In this document: one piece after another, positions 9,757 to 21,337 of the stretch
How positions within the stretch are numbered: position 1 is the first letter of the stretch
Layout: the number at the start of each line of letters is the position of its first letter
DNA from: Symbiodinium sp. CCMP2592
Taxonomy: Eukaryota > Sar > Dinophyceae > Suessiales > Symbiodiniaceae
Reading direction: 5' to 3'
DNA length: 64,000 nucleotides
Assembly: GCA_905221615.1 (NCBI GenBank)
Contig: CAJNDT010005869.1
Coordinates: 254,253 to 318,252 of the forward strand
The notes under the pieces: generated by a model
What the model saw: the letters and a program-made list of their open reading frames with translations, nothing else
Databases searched by the model: none
What the model was told of the DNA's origin: nothing
Program-made: the position numbers and the translations under genes

Positions 9757-9893
9757 AAACGTGCTTTTCGAGCCTCCAAAAGTGCGTTTTCGATGGTGCC
9801 GTTTTCGGCCCCCGAAGCATGCTCTGAAAACGCTTCTCCGGAAACCAACGAAAACATGCTTTTGGAGCCTCCAAAAGTGCATTTTCGATGGTT
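9757..9893. repeat. Direct repeat pair, about 43 bp
   Basis: The motif GAGCCTCCAAAAGTGC followed by (G/A)TTTTCGATGGT occurs near 9770-9800 and again near 9864-9893, preceded by ACGTGCTTTT or ACATGCTTTT. The two copies differ at a few positions. Confidence 0.8.
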
Positions 9894-9953
9894 CTGAGAT
9901 GTTTCCTAAAACAGCTCAAAACGCACTTTTCGGCCAGCACTTGCCGACTTCGC

Positions 9954-10201
9954 AAGTGCACTTTCCTATGGCTTTTACAATGGATTCGGCACTTTGCCGC
10001 GCAAATCCGCTAACTTGCAAAGTGGACTGTCCTATGGTTTTTACAATGGATTCGACACTTTTCCATGCTTGTTGAAGCCATTTCCGAAAAAGACAGAAGT
10101 GCACTTTCCTATGGTTTTTACAATGGATTCGACACACGTCTTTGCGCAAGCGACTTGGCAAATCTTTGCGCAAGCGACGCGAATTTCTTTGCGCAAGCGA
10201 C
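9954..10201. repeat. Three-copy 39-bp repeat plus three-copy CTTTGCGCAAGCGAC repeat
   Basis: A unit containing CCTATGG, then TTTTACAATGGATTCG, starts at about 9955, 10020 and 10098. It is followed by three copies of CTTTGCGCAAGCGAC between 10139 and 10201. The spacing is irregular (65 and 78 bases), so this is not a clean satellite. Confidence 0.8.
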
Positions 10202-10210
10202 GGTGCTGCC

Positions 10211-10553
10211 ACTTGAGCAAGTCGTTCAGTGTCCATAGCCACAAACATTCCGTCGCTGGGCGTTTGCTCAGTGACATGATAGTACTGACCGTCCCGGCTC
10301 AGCATGGTCATCATGTGTCAGTTCCGACCTCTAACATCGAAATCTGTATTCCTACCATATCAGCAAACACACAAGTGGCACTGCCACAGGGCGTCGTGCA
10401 TGACGTGTTCTGAACTTTCACGTGAGCCGGTCCGAACATTGTGAAGCCCTACATAACCGTAAAGCCGTACAGCCTAATGTGTAGACTACTGTTGACCGAG
10501 ACGGCTGCGACTAGCACAAGCTCGGGCACCAGCACGCCTTCCAGGTCTCTTGG
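10211..10553. repeat. Duplicated segment, copy 1
   Basis: This segment shares long near-identical blocks with 11325-11630 and has about 40 extra bases near 10444-10490. On the minus strand both copies encode a peptide running from RDGQYYHVT to MDTERLAQV. The base differences in that peptide are mostly amino-acid changing, so there is no sign of coding constraint. I do not recognise the peptide. Confidence 0.85.
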
Positions 10554-11324
10554 AATCTGGGGCTGAGGATCGTAGATTGGAAAATCACTCAAACAAGCTT
10601 TGATACATAGTCTGTTCTGATTGTGCAAGTGGTCGTAGCCATTCTGGCAACAGGTAGCGAAGTCATCAGGCTGTCCATGCTTGCGGAGTCGTTGGTGCAC
10701 GCAAGTGTCCACACCTCCACCGCGCAGGGGATCGACATCAACTTCAACGCTTTCCTTCACGACTTCACAGGCGAGAGGACTTTCTGCGCGAGTTCGCTGC
10801 AGACGTAAGTTTCACGCGTGCAAAGTTCGCAACTGAGGGCCTTGGGTAGAACTCGAGTAAAAGGATTTTACATGATTTTGCCTTCACACCTTTCGGCAGG
10901 ATTCCGCGTTGAAGCTTCGCATGCATTTTGACAGTTTCATTCTGAAGCAATCAACTGTCAGGTATCGGTGACGACATCTGCGACAAGCAACCTGCAAAGC
11001 AGTGCTTCAGCAACTGGGCTGCAGATTGCCAGAAGTTGAGCCAGACTTTTGGCCGTTACCGCTTCGCCAGGGTTCCGTAGCTCAACTTTCGGTGCGCTGA
11101 CATGATAGTCCACCGCAGCATGGCCTTCCGGTATCAGTGCCGACTTTTTCCCCCCTGGGCACCACATTTTATGTCGCAGCGGGTCGGACACGATCGCTAA
11201 AGTATTCGACCCGGCGTGCTGGTCAAAAGAAGCCGAAGCCCGATTGCCAGGCATCAACGACAACATCTGCCACAAGCATCTGGAGAACCTCTGCGCCAGC
11301 CACGCGGTTGCGGGTGCAGGTAGA
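10554..11324. other. Spacer between duplicated segments
   Basis: No recognisable gene. The minus-strand frame that begins in copy 2 (ATG at 11425) stays open to 10958 and contains a second DYHVS motif resembling the QYYHVT of the duplicated segment. This could be an old exon or chance. Confidence 0.4.
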
Positions 11325-11630
11325 ACTTGAGCAAGTCGTTCAGTGTCCATAGCCACAAACAGTCCGTTGCTGGGCGTTTGCACAGTGACATGATAGTATT
11401 GACCGTCCCGGCCCAGCATGGCCATCAGGTGTCAGTTCCGACCTCTAACACCGAAATCGGTATTCCTATCATATCATCAAGCACACACACACAAGGGGCA
11501 CTGCCACAGGGCATCATGCATGACATGTTCTGAACCTTCACGTGAGCCGATCCAAACATTGCGAACTGTTGACCGAGACGGCTGCGACTAGCACAAGCTC
11601 GGGCACCAGCACGCCTTCCAGGTCTCTTGG
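11325..11630. repeat. Duplicated segment, copy 2
   Basis: This is the partner of 10211-10553. A short CA run is inserted near 11481-11491 relative to copy 1. Both copies end at the same point, in AGGTCTCTTGG. Confidence 0.85.
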
Positions 11631-12954
11631 CTGGGTGTTGGGCGTCTGCTTCATGTAGGTTTTCTGAGTCCCCCGACTTGATTTTGAGGGTTCGCTCGGG
11701 TTGACGCGAGAGAAGGCTCAGGGATGCGCTCAGGCATCCGGCCTGTATGATGTCCCGATACTTGCAGCCGCTCCTCTTGAGGGTGATCTTGCCTCCAAGA
11801 TCACCTTTGCACCCAAGTCCGGATGCTCGAACCAACATTTTAGATCAAGAGTGATCAAGACACAGAGACACACACACACACACCCGCGCGCGCGTGCAAA
11901 CTTATATGTGTTCACATGCATGCCCAACCTCCTCCCAAAGGCCCCGCACTGTGGCGGCTTTGGGTTACATCCCCAACCGATTAATGTTGGGGCCCACGTA
12001 ATTGCCAATAACTAGTCCTGTGGGCTTGTCATACTGATATAGATACCCTACTTTCATCCAACATCCGATTCTGATTATTCAGGCCCTTACTGCCCTTACG
12101 TTGAACCCCCATAATCCCCAAGAAGAAGCCTTGAAAGGAACCCCAAAAGGAGCTCCAAATCTGGGCTCCAATCGCTTGCTCAAGGCTTGTTCTTGAAGGC
12201 GGCATGCGCCTAAGCCTTCCGAATGCTACGGCGCGGCTTGGACATGCAGAGATCATCGTGGGATGTTTTTTCTTCCATTTACAATCTATACTGACTATCC
12301 GTAGTTTAGCAGTCTTATGCTGGAATTACCTAATAGCAGAGATGCAGTCGTTGCTTAACACAATGATGAGTGCCAAACTGCTACTGCCTAAATGTTTTAG
12401 CTTCCAGACGACACAAAGATATGCTACATTGTGTCCTCAACTATAGCATAGTCTGAAAGCAAGCCCGTCAGCGCTCACTTCAGCCCAGGTTGAACCTTGA
12501 CGACCTCTTGCAGGCCAGATAAGAAATCAGTGCTTGATCCAGGGGTGCACAGGAGACAGAGGAATGAGAAACAGTGACAGTGAGAGACAGGGAGACAGGG
12601 GAAGCTAGACAGGTGCCACATCAATCTGCGATACACCTTGCACCTACCCGATTTGGAAAACACTTCGGGACACATCTCTTGTGCGAGGATCCCCATAAAC
12701 TCTTTGCTTCGCCCTCGTTCCAGGGAATGATTGAAGTCCGGATCGTCCCCTGAGGCCACCAAAGAGATGTTGGCGCTCGTTGTTTTTGGAGACTCCGCGA
12801 CGCCAGAGCAGGTTTGCTGGCAGCACTGCTGCTACAGTCAGAGTCCATGCGTCATGAAAATGAAGGCCTTCAACAGGTAGGATGAAGGTGGGAAGGATTC
12901 AGGCTCCGCCATGTATACATGCGAACGCGCGTGGCGCAACAAGAAGTTTATATA
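11631..12954. other. Mostly featureless DNA with one possible minus-strand exon
   Basis: A short CA microsatellite lies near 11867-11884. On the minus strand, about 12762-12655 encodes a protein-like stretch containing SGDDPDFNHSLERGRSKEF and ends beside a GTAGGT that could be a splice donor. I do not recognise the product, and a single possible exon is weak evidence for a gene. Confidence 0.25.
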
Positions 12955-13119
12955 CCTATCTGGCTACCTACCTATCTATCCATCTATCCGTCTATCCATC
13001 GATCTATCTATCTGTCTGGCTATGTGTCTTTCCAGCTAGCCATGTATCTACCTATCTACCTAATCATGTATTTACCCATCTAGCTATCTACCTTCCTGTC
13101 TATCTACCAATGTATCTAC

Positions 13120-13154
<35 letters not shown>

Positions 13155-13205
13155 CTATCTATCTGTCTAACCATCTTGTCTGTCTGTCCGTCCGTAAGTC
13201 CGTCC
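12955..13205. repeat. Degenerate (TATC)n tetranucleotide microsatellite
   Basis: TATC, CTAC and TGTC units run across the region, with a pure (TATC)n core near 13110-13155. Frames open through it have repeated Tyr-Leu-Ser composition and are not genes. Confidence 0.9.
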
Positions 13206-16200
13206 GTCTGTCGGTCTCATACATACATGCAGAGTTGCGCGACGCTGCATAGAAAGTTGCGGGGTTGTGTGATAGCCAGGTCATGCGCCAGTCTTGCTCT
13301 CGTTTACATACAAAGGGTATCGAAGAAGGGCCACGCAAGATGCCTTCATCCTGAGTTCGAAACTATAGATCTCCTTGGACCCTTCCTATCCACTGGAACC
13401 TAGGCCCCGGACAACGTTGACTAAGATTCGGCCTAAACCCTGAGCCTTGAACCTCTTCCTTCCTGGTTGTTAGCTGGGATTCCGACTGGAGCCTCAGGTG
13501 GCAAGGCTGCAGGTCACCTTGACAAACCCAGCGCCGGTCTCAAGGCGGCTTGAAGCTATCATTCTCGCTTCTTAGGTCTTACGCCCAGTCAAGTCAAATT
13601 TACTCTCGTTGTTGGAAGACACTGCTGTTCGTGTGGCTCAGAGTGATGAAGGAGCAGCTTGTTCGTGTGGACATGGGTCCCAGTCTCCGGTTTTCGCAGT
13701 CGTCCATCCCTCGCGTGTCTTCTCGTGGAAGCAGCCTTTGTGGGGCTTGCTAGCTGTGTCTGTAGCAGGCTTCAGCTCAGACACTTTGGGTTTGGGGTTG
13801 GAGTCTCGACGGTCTCGTGGGTTCTACTGCGGAAGGGGCATTGTTGGTTCTGAGGGTGCTGCTTCCATGCTGAATCCCTGGCTGGACAACAGAGCCGACC
13901 TCTCTGGGAAGTCTCCCATCTTCCCTTCAAAACTCAAGTCCCTGTTGCTTCCAAGTGTGAGCAGATTAGTCCTCCTTGGCCGATGCCTTATATAGACGCT
14001 AGGTAGTCAGCTGAGTTTCGACTTAGGACAGCAGGGGCCGTCAATCATGTGGACCTCCCCCGCAAAGAACTGAATCCATGGAGCCTTCAAGACCCAGCTG
14101 CAGCTGGCTTTATTGGTGGCTCAGGCGGCTTGAAGCATTGCTAAACATCATCATCACGTACGCCTTGGTCTCAGCACCTGCTGTTGGGCTTCGGCTTATC
14201 GTTTCGAAGCCCGTGACCTACGGGCACGGGCAGGTGGAGGCTGACAGGGAAGCCGAACATATGTGCTTTGGAGATCTGTTACCGCTAGCCTCCCTGCCTG
14301 TTCCCATGGATAGACTTTGGTTACCCCTTGTTCAAAGCGCAACTTAGACCCCGCCGTAGTGTATTTGCTTCGCAGCCTGTCCACTAGGATCATTGGTTTT
14401 CAAGTGTATTTCGCACTCATGACATGCAAGCATACTGTCATGGCATGAGTGACCATCGTCGACCGGTGGAAGAATTTACTCAAGATCTATCTACACCATG
14501 CTATTCTAGTCGTGTATTTCTCTCAGGCTATCCTGCATTCCCAAGCTGCCGATGTCCAACACTGCTTATGAATCCATGTAGACTAGAAGGTTAGTTTACC
14601 TTTTGCGACCCTGAGTTGCCCAGAAGCGTTTCCTCGTGTGCCGAGACGGTGGTCCTGTTGAGCGACGACGATGTCCAAGAGGCCCTCGATTCGCTTGAAA
14701 GGCCGCTTGCCTTGTCAGGAAAACCCGAAACCCGAAGTAAGAGCCTTCGGGAGATTCGTGCCGTAAATATCAACACGCAGCTGCAAGGCCTCTGGAGGCT
14801 TACTTTGCCAAGCGTTGCATCGGAGAGGAGGAATTCGATTGACCGTTGTCATGTGCAACGCGTGATCCTATTCCCGCGCAACTGCTGGCTGAGTCGTATT
14901 TCAGGCTTCAAGCCTGTCTACACTTTTCATGCTGCACGATGCTGTACTTGCGCCCTTTTGCAGATCTGTATTTTGGCTTCCTCCAGCTTGCCATCAGATC
15001 GGGTGCCAGAGTTTGCAGGTTCGGTGCAGCAGCTGACGACCCTCCCAGAAATTCCAAGTCTTGCAGTGAAAGATGAGGAGGGCCTGAACCTCGTACGCGA
15101 CATGAACTGCATCCATGCATTGGCGCATTGCAGCAAGTCCCTGTCATCATACAGCAGAAGTAGAGGGCAGAGGTTCTTATGATATCTTGAAAGCCTCCAA
15201 AGCACTACTCATCTATTCCTTGAAGGTCAGAGCCGTTTCCTAAGGGGACATCCCCAAGATATGAACTTTCAGATGGGCACCCAAGGTTGACTGTGTTGAC
15301 TGCGACGGAGCTCCTTGCGGTGATTCTACAGCAGTTTCCAGCACTGGCAGCTGCGCCAAAAAAAGGGAAGCCTTGCTTTGCTTACACGTGACATTTTTTG
15401 TGGTTTTGGTGTTTTAGGGTTTGCATCATGTTGATTTAAGTGAGATTTGCGAAAGGTTCTATTTGGGTTCAAGGTTTGGGTTGGTTGCTCAGTGAACGTC
15501 GATGGACATGGAGCCAAAACAGAGTATAAAGGGCCAAGGTTTCGAAGTGTGCTGTAGAGGAACTAATGCAAGACATTAAGCCACTTCAGATGGACTAGGA
15601 CTAGGACTTTTTCACCGGGGAGTAGTTGCTGCAAGCCCTTCCAAGAAATAGGGCAGCAAGCCGTTCGAACGTGGTCACGTTCGAGAAGGATGACGTGAGT
15701 TCAAACCGTGTGCACGGGACGGAAGAAGCAGAGTAAGTATCTCATAGATCGGAAGGATGAACGAAGTTGAGCCAGAAGATGTAAGCAGTTCGGAAACGGA
15801 TCACGAATGTGTGCGAGGGGACCCGAGGGGAAGATACAACTTGCACAGTGTTTTGCCAGCTTAGGCCCCGAACATTGACATTAAGAGGCCCCACCCTGCC
15901 ACCCCAGGGCGCGCGCGGCAGAGTCTAGGGTTTAGGGTAGGGAGGAGAGCCGGAAAGCGAGTCACACCCCAAGAATGCAGGGAACTGCGGCAAGCGATTT
16001 CGAAGGCGAGAGCACGAGCCACACAGGGCACTGGCGGGAGCACTGCCTCTCGAAACTTCCAATAGCGTAGAATGCCGGGATAGAGGACCAAACTAAGGAG
16101 CTCGGAGTCATGAGTGGCGAGAGCACAGTTCTCGTTGAAAACAAGGTAAACATGGGTTTCGGCACTGCCAGGGGCAGGGGTCAGCATATCGGCGGACGCG

Positions 16201-16734
16201 GCGTGGGACATCTGTAGAAAGAACACGGATTCTGTCGAAATGCTCGCAGCACCACAGCAGGAAATGTGGAACCCCTTCTTGCGCAGGCTCGGCGCTCAGT
16301 CGGCACCAAAGACAGGAGCCATGCGAAAGAGACCAGCGAGACTGCGATACGAGCAAGCTGGTCGTCGAAAGGGGTCAGCGAAGTTGAAGGATAGCAACAA
16401 ACCGGCCGACACGGGGCTTTAATATTTTTTCAGACGAGTGGCAAGCTTGTAGACCGGGACTAGAGAGTTTTTGCGAGAGACACAGAGAGCGAGAGAGATA
16501 AAGACAAAGACGACGAGAGTTCGTGTGGAAGCCCAAATCTTCTGCCGAAGTCGCATCGGAGATTTCGACTATGCACAAGGAGGGGGTGATCCACCTTGCA
16601 CGATGGCCAACCTCCACGTACCTGCAAAGCCAACAACCTCAACAGCCGTTCGTAGTCTAAATATTTCCTGACAGGACTACATACCCTTAGGTTTTCGGTC
16701 ATGATTCCATTGCAACGGACGGTTTTCAGCTGGA
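13206..16734. other. No confident gene; one 188-codon ORF of unknown nature
   Basis: The plus-strand frame 14616-15182 is the longest open stretch. Its first 45 residues, with LSDDDVQEALDSLERPL, look protein-like, while the rest has the composition of intron sequence. No family is recognised. The other frames here are short and overlap without agreement. I see no repeats in this region. Confidence 0.3.
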
Positions 16735-16768
16735 GAATGGCGTACCGGCGTACGCCGAAGCGCCATTC
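16735..16768. repeat. Perfect palindrome, nested
   Basis: Arms GAATGGCG (16735-16742) and CGCCATTC (16761-16768) enclose a second palindrome GGCGTACGCC (16747-16756). It lies 60 bases upstream of an M1 MITE copy; no function can be assigned. Confidence 0.7.
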
Positions 16769-16827
16769 CCCCATTTTCACAGAGTTTGGGACAGGGAAGT
16801 GCGAGCCAGACCCTGAATGCATTCAAT

Positions 16828-16899
16828 GGGTTCCTTATTGTACTTATAGTATAGTGGGCCCCCAAACCCTATTCCAATTGTTAAGGCGCCTATATTATG
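16828..16899. mobile_element. M1 MITE-like element, left-truncated copy
   Basis: It matches the M1 core GGTTCCTTATT, then ATAGTATAGTGGGCC, CAAACCCTATTCCAATTG and TTAAGGCGCCTATA. The left TIR half (ATTACCTATACTATTTTGG) is missing. Confidence 0.8.
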
Positions 16900-17958
16900 T
16901 TGCCCTTGCATTAGCTTGTGGTCTCTTCAGAGAGAAGGCAAGCGTCGCGGTGCTGGTGGAAGAGCTGGTTCCCGTCGCCGTGGTGGACCCGCCACTCACC
17001 GGGAGGGAAGTTTGGTCGTTTCATCTGGGATGGCCACGCAAAGACTACGACTTTATGCGTTGATTCGGTCATGCACAAATGTATGCATTCTTTCACATAG
17101 GTCTATACTTCCGCATCCATATGTCTACACGGGTGATTGAGCATATCTGGTGAGAGGTTGCATCACCTGGATGATGCGAATGATGATGCATTTATCTCAT
17201 CAGCGGTGCAGCTCAGTTGAGGGGATTTCCTTGCACGCCTTCGCCGTCGCTTTGAAGGTGTACGTGCACGTGCGATTGTGATACAGGTCTTTTTGGCTCC
17301 TGATGCAGAGGAAAGCTGATCACAAAGGGCTCTAGGGTTGAGAGTCCGGATATGATCGCAAGAGGCCAGGTCAATGTTCGCTCAAATTGAAACCCTAAGT
17401 CAGAGACCCCAAAGTTGGAGAAATCATTTGGCGGGTTGAAGCTTCCGTAAGGGGAAAGCCACGTAGCGGACTATCTGCACCATGTTACAGCCAGCTTGAC
17501 CAGGAGTGTAGAGGAAGAGAAATGGTCATTGTGCAGGGTGCTTGAGACTTTGTGTTCGACAGTCTCGATTCTGGGTTCTACGTTTTGGGTTTTGAGGGTT
17601 TAGGTAGATCGACTTCCAACGACGCTGAGGGAGTCAACGTCGACTTCCACAGCTGCTTAGCTGCTAGCAGGGTTGCACTGCTGCTCCGCAGCAGCTTCAA
17701 GGAGCTTCTGGCTTTGGTTCGTGGCAAGATGCTCCCGAACACAACCTCGGTGAGCTTCAGTTGTGAGCCTGCTCTGGCACAGACCGCCATGTCCTGACCG
17801 CAAGAGAGCCGAGTCAAAAGAGCAGAATCGCTTAGATACCCATGGGTGCTGTTCATGACGATTGTGGCGGGGCGGGAGCCTTCAGGTGGTGACATCTTCC
17901 TCGACTTCAACGACGACGCTGGCAGCATGGCGGCACGAGCTCGGAGATGAGTTCTGGG
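16900..17958. other. No feature recognised
   Basis: Short frames only, none protein-like over more than a few tens of codons. No repeats noticed. Confidence 0.5.
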
Positions 17959-18048
17959 TACTATACGGGCCTTAATAATTACCTATACTATTTTGGGGGG
18001 TTCCTTATTATAAGTATAGTATAATGCGCCCCGAAACCCTATTCTTAT
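17959..18048. mobile_element. M1 MITE-like element, left part (split by LTR element)
   Basis: It begins TACTATACGGGCC, then TTAATAATTACC, and runs through TATTTTGGGG, GGTTCCTTATTATAAG and AACCCTATT to the target duplication CTTAT (18044-18048). Its right end is at 23601-23624. Joined conceptually, the two parts match the other M1 copies, and the ends form an inverted repeat of about 22 bases flanked by TA. Confidence 0.85.
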
Positions 18049-18268
18049 TGTGTGGAGCTGTGGACGTATCTTCCTATGTAGCCATGCAGGTTCAGCCGGC
18101 TAGAGGATGGTCTCTCTTTTACAGATAACCGTGCAGATTTGTAGAGTCAACAGTAGCCGAACTCAACCTGTAAAATCTCCAGAGTACGCTCGCTGAGTTC
18201 TCAGATTTCGTTGTGTCTGCAGTAAAAGAGACCGGGCACTCCGCTGCGCAAGGGTGATCTGTCACCGA
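18049..18268 (+). repeat. 5' LTR
   Basis: It starts TGTGTGGAGC and shares CTTCCTATGTAGCC, AGTAAAAGAGACCGGGCA and GGGTGATCTGTCAC with the 3' copy. The end is placed by alignment and is uncertain by a few bases. Confidence 0.7.
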
Positions 18269-18464
18269 CAAGTTATGAGTCCAAGCTCACGCTACGCCCG
18301 GCGCCATGGAAAACGATGTGGGCCTGTGGGGTGATGTTCATGTTGGCAGTCGTGCTGATGCTGGGCATGAGCAGAGGGGAAACGAGCGACAAGACAGAAG
18401 TCCGGCGGATGTGGCTCGCGAGCTCTTGGATCAGAGCGAGGGCTAGGAGCCGCCGTGCGAGTAC

Positions 18465-18998
18465 ATGTCGGTGGAAGGGTCTCCTGACAGACAAGAGACA
18501 GCTATCGCAGGAGAGCTAGAGTCTGGCTTGGGGCAAGTTCCTGGAGAAACTCAGCAGCTCAGGGAGGAGACGCTGGACAGCTCTTCTAGAAATCAGGTTC
18601 CTAGGGTGAATGGTTTCGGTCCGACCGGGCCGTCTCTGGAAGGGCATGGAAACCGGAGCACAGAGGGTGCTCACAGGAGAAATGCCACAGGTTCTGTTGA
18701 GGATCAGTCCAGAGAAAGCATGAAGGCATTGATCCGCCAGCTCCATACCCAGAGTCAGACTCTGCAGGAACAGTTGGTGGAAGCACGCCAAGGAAGCCAC
18801 GGTTCGTCGAATGCAGGTTCTGAGAGTAGGGATCTGTACAGACAGGATGAGTGGGAACGTAGACAGTGTAGGAGTAGCCAGCTTGTCGGTACAGGCGACG
18901 GTAGAGGGCTTCACGGTACAGGTGACGGTAGAGGGCCTAAATCTGCAAGAGGTTTCGACAGAGAACAGGTTGCTGACATGTCATCCTCTTTGGGTTGA
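18465..18998 (+). pseudogene. Gag N-terminal region
   Basis: The 177-codon frame is rich in Ser, Gly, Gln and Glu. It contains MKALIRQLHTQSQTLQEQLV, a short coiled-coil typical of the Gag N-terminus in this element family as I know it. Later residues include two copies of GTGDGRG. The frame ends before the gag core, which lies 1 kb downstream in another frame, so this copy cannot make a full Gag. Assignment rests on the coiled-coil and on position behind the 5' LTR. Confidence 0.5.
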
Positions 18999-19540
18999 TT
19001 TCTTAAGGTTTCAACGTGTTGTGAACTGGGGCTTGTTACACTGCAGCTGTGTGTCAGTATTTAGTAAGATTCAAGTACAGTGTTGCTTTGGGGGAATTCG
19101 GTGATGCTTCGGAGACTGTGGGTCGTGCTATTGGTCCGGGATGGGCATTTGCTAAATTTGGAAAATGATGCAAAACTGCCAGCAAGCTTGGCTCTCACAG
19201 GGCGAACTGTGGTGGCATCTAGACTTATTTTTCGATGAGAGTAACAGGGAAGACTCAGAACGTCGACAGGGTAAGGGGATTGGTGACCCCCGAGTCAGCC
19301 AAACCAGGGCATCGGCTTCTGATGTAGGATACGCAAGGAGGTTTATCCCTCCGTGAACACAGTGTGCAAGGGGTAGTGATGCTCCCAGTCCATAGCCTCT
19401 CTCCACTCAGCGACCTCACAAGGCTCGGATCCCTGATCTCGCATCTCTCCGTTTGTGGAGCCTGATAGTTCCTTCGAGTGGCATGGGGTGTCAGTGGAAG
19501 TTGACACCGGACCATCAGGCCCACCTGGACTCCTAGGCTC

Positions 19541-19715
19541 AGGTCAGGCACAGATGCAGCTTGTTAGTGGACTTCCAGGTCAGGCACAGGCGAAGGCTGG
19601 CAATGGATTTCCAGAGTCCAGGTCAGGCACAGGCACAGGTTGCCGGTGCACTTTCAGGTCAGGCACAGGCGCAGCTTGCCAGTGAACTTCCAGGTCATGC
19701 ACAAGTGCAGGTTGC
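19541..19715 (+). repeat. Tandem GGTCAGGCACAGG repeat in gag
   Basis: Five imperfect copies, 35-42 bases apart, of (C/A)AGGTCAGGCACAG. In the best frame they encode GQAQAQ-type repeats, a Gln/Ala-rich spacer in Gag. Confidence 0.75.
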
Positions 19716-19990
19716 CGGTCGAAGCCCTAGTCCCATGACCCCTCGAAAGAAGCCAAGCCAGGGGAAGCAGGGATGCTCTCCCACAACACCGAGAAAACTA
19801 GGTTACCTCCAGGATCTCCGCCTTCGACGCCACCAAGTGTAGGAGCGACTGGGCATGATAGCGGCACCGGGGATGGTATGCCAGGGGGCCGCACGGTGTG
19901 GGAGCTTGCTCGCCTGGGCCCTGTGACCGACCCATCCTGCGTTGAGGTGCAGCTTCTGTGTGACTTGTCGCCTATATATGGTGGGGAAGG

Positions 19991-20600
19991 GTGATAGAGG
20001 AGGCGTATAAGAAATGGCTCGGAGCCACCCTGCTTGAACGGCTTGCGATCCAGGGAACCCCAATCGGGGTATCTTCAGGCAGAAAGATTCTTGAGGTTGG
20101 GGTCGCGGGCTCTGGCAATGCTCACAGCGAGGCGATTCCCCAAGTCATCTATGACAACGCACTGAGCATACGCAAGACTACGTGCGTGGGTCTTGTTTTC
20201 CTGGTTCTGAAGGCCTTTCAGCATGGAGGACTACAGAAAGGTGACAAAGGTGTAAGTGCGCTACAGCATTGGTTGAGACATCTGGAACGTGCTCGCAGTA
20301 TGGGGGTAGCTGTGCCAGATTGTGCGCTAGTGTTGGACGCACTTGATGGGATGGCTCCCAGCGTTGGGAAAGAACCCGTCGCTTCTCTTTCGCCTCAACA
20401 CGACCCGTGTGGCGCTCCAACTGGATACCATCCCGACCCTTAGCTCCGCTGAACAGTTTGCCCGAGCCTTGCTGGCGGAGCTAGAAGTCCTTGCAGTCAG
20501 TGGGTCAGATGGGGGAGTTAAAAAGCAGAGGATTGTGTCGCTGGCTGGACCGGACAGTGCCGATCCAAAAGGGGCACATAGGGATCAAGCTGAAGGGCAC
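19991..20600 (+). pseudogene. Gag core, frameshifted
   Basis: The first frame contains VFLVLKAFQHGGLQKGDKG, WLRHLERARSMGVAVPD and LVLDALDGM, a Gag core pattern I recognise from dinoflagellate copia elements. Near 20370 the homology moves to another frame that continues RLNTTRVALQLDTIPTLSSA and FARALLAELEVLA, again as expected for the Gag C-terminal core. One indel therefore separates two well-preserved halves. The protease follows at 20609. Confidence 0.7.
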
Positions 20601-20608
20601 CTTCAGTC

Positions 20609-21337
20609 ATGATGTTGATCAGGATGGCCAGGCAGCTGAACGGTCTCAACCAAGGAGCGAGGAGCTGTGGCCTCATTGACGGAGGCACCACTGCATGCTT
20701 GCGCACTGCAAAGGCAGCAGAGCTGAAGCTGCCCAAGCTTCGTGTTGAGTTGTCGTGCGGAAGTTGCCAGCTGCACATCAATAAGGCAGGCATGCTACTA
20801 CTTAGTCCCACCCCTGTGAATCCTATAGGTCCTATAGTGTCAGTGGCGGCACTCCTAGATTTGGGATACAGGCTTCAATGGAGCCGGGGCAGCCACGTGA
20901 TAACACATGCCCGGAGGTTGCCCTCAGGTAGCTTTGCAGCTGATAAACGATTACGAAAGTTTGGCGCAGAGAAGGGACAACCGCGAAGCCAGGATCAAGT
21001 GATCAAGTGCGTTTTGGCTGATATGTGCAACAGCACAGAACTTCAGCTGGCAGGAGCACTGTGCACAGGAGGCCTTGAAGGTGCTGCGGTGTTAAAGTCG
21101 CATGTGGGCAGGGTGTTTCCAGAGGTCCCAGAACCGCTATGGGTTGAAGTAATTCCTCCCTCGTGCAGTGAGCGTATGGGGGGTGGCTGGAACAGAAGAA
21201 TGCGGAGAAGGGTCGAGAGATCTAATGGGGCATCAGTGCACCTTAGCGACAAAAAGGGTCTAAGAGCCCACTCCAGGACGCAGCTGACAGGTGTGGTCAA
21301 ACCTTGTTGCATGTTGACGTGTACGAAGGAGGCCTGA
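20609..21337 (+). pseudogene. Aspartic protease and start of methyltransferase-like region
   Basis: Residues 20-35 contain GLIDGGTTACLRTAK, the protease active site (D-G-G-T-T) in the form usual for this family. NKAGMLLLSP and VAALLDLGYRLQWSRG match the following strands. The C-terminal part has GGGWNRRMRRRVERSNGASV, where the family carries a W-N-R-R-x-R-R-R block just before a methyltransferase-like domain. The frame is open for 242 codons and breaks soon after. The protease would release Gag and Pol products; this copy is not expected to be functional. Confidence 0.7.

Noticed and set aside
9303-9882. Gly/Arg/Ala-rich or Pro-rich frames across the C-rich tract
   Set aside because: They arise only from simple sequence lacking stops.
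13020-13220. Tyr/Leu/Ser-rich 173-codon plus-strand frame as a membrane protein
   Set aside because: It is a translation of the TATC microsatellite.
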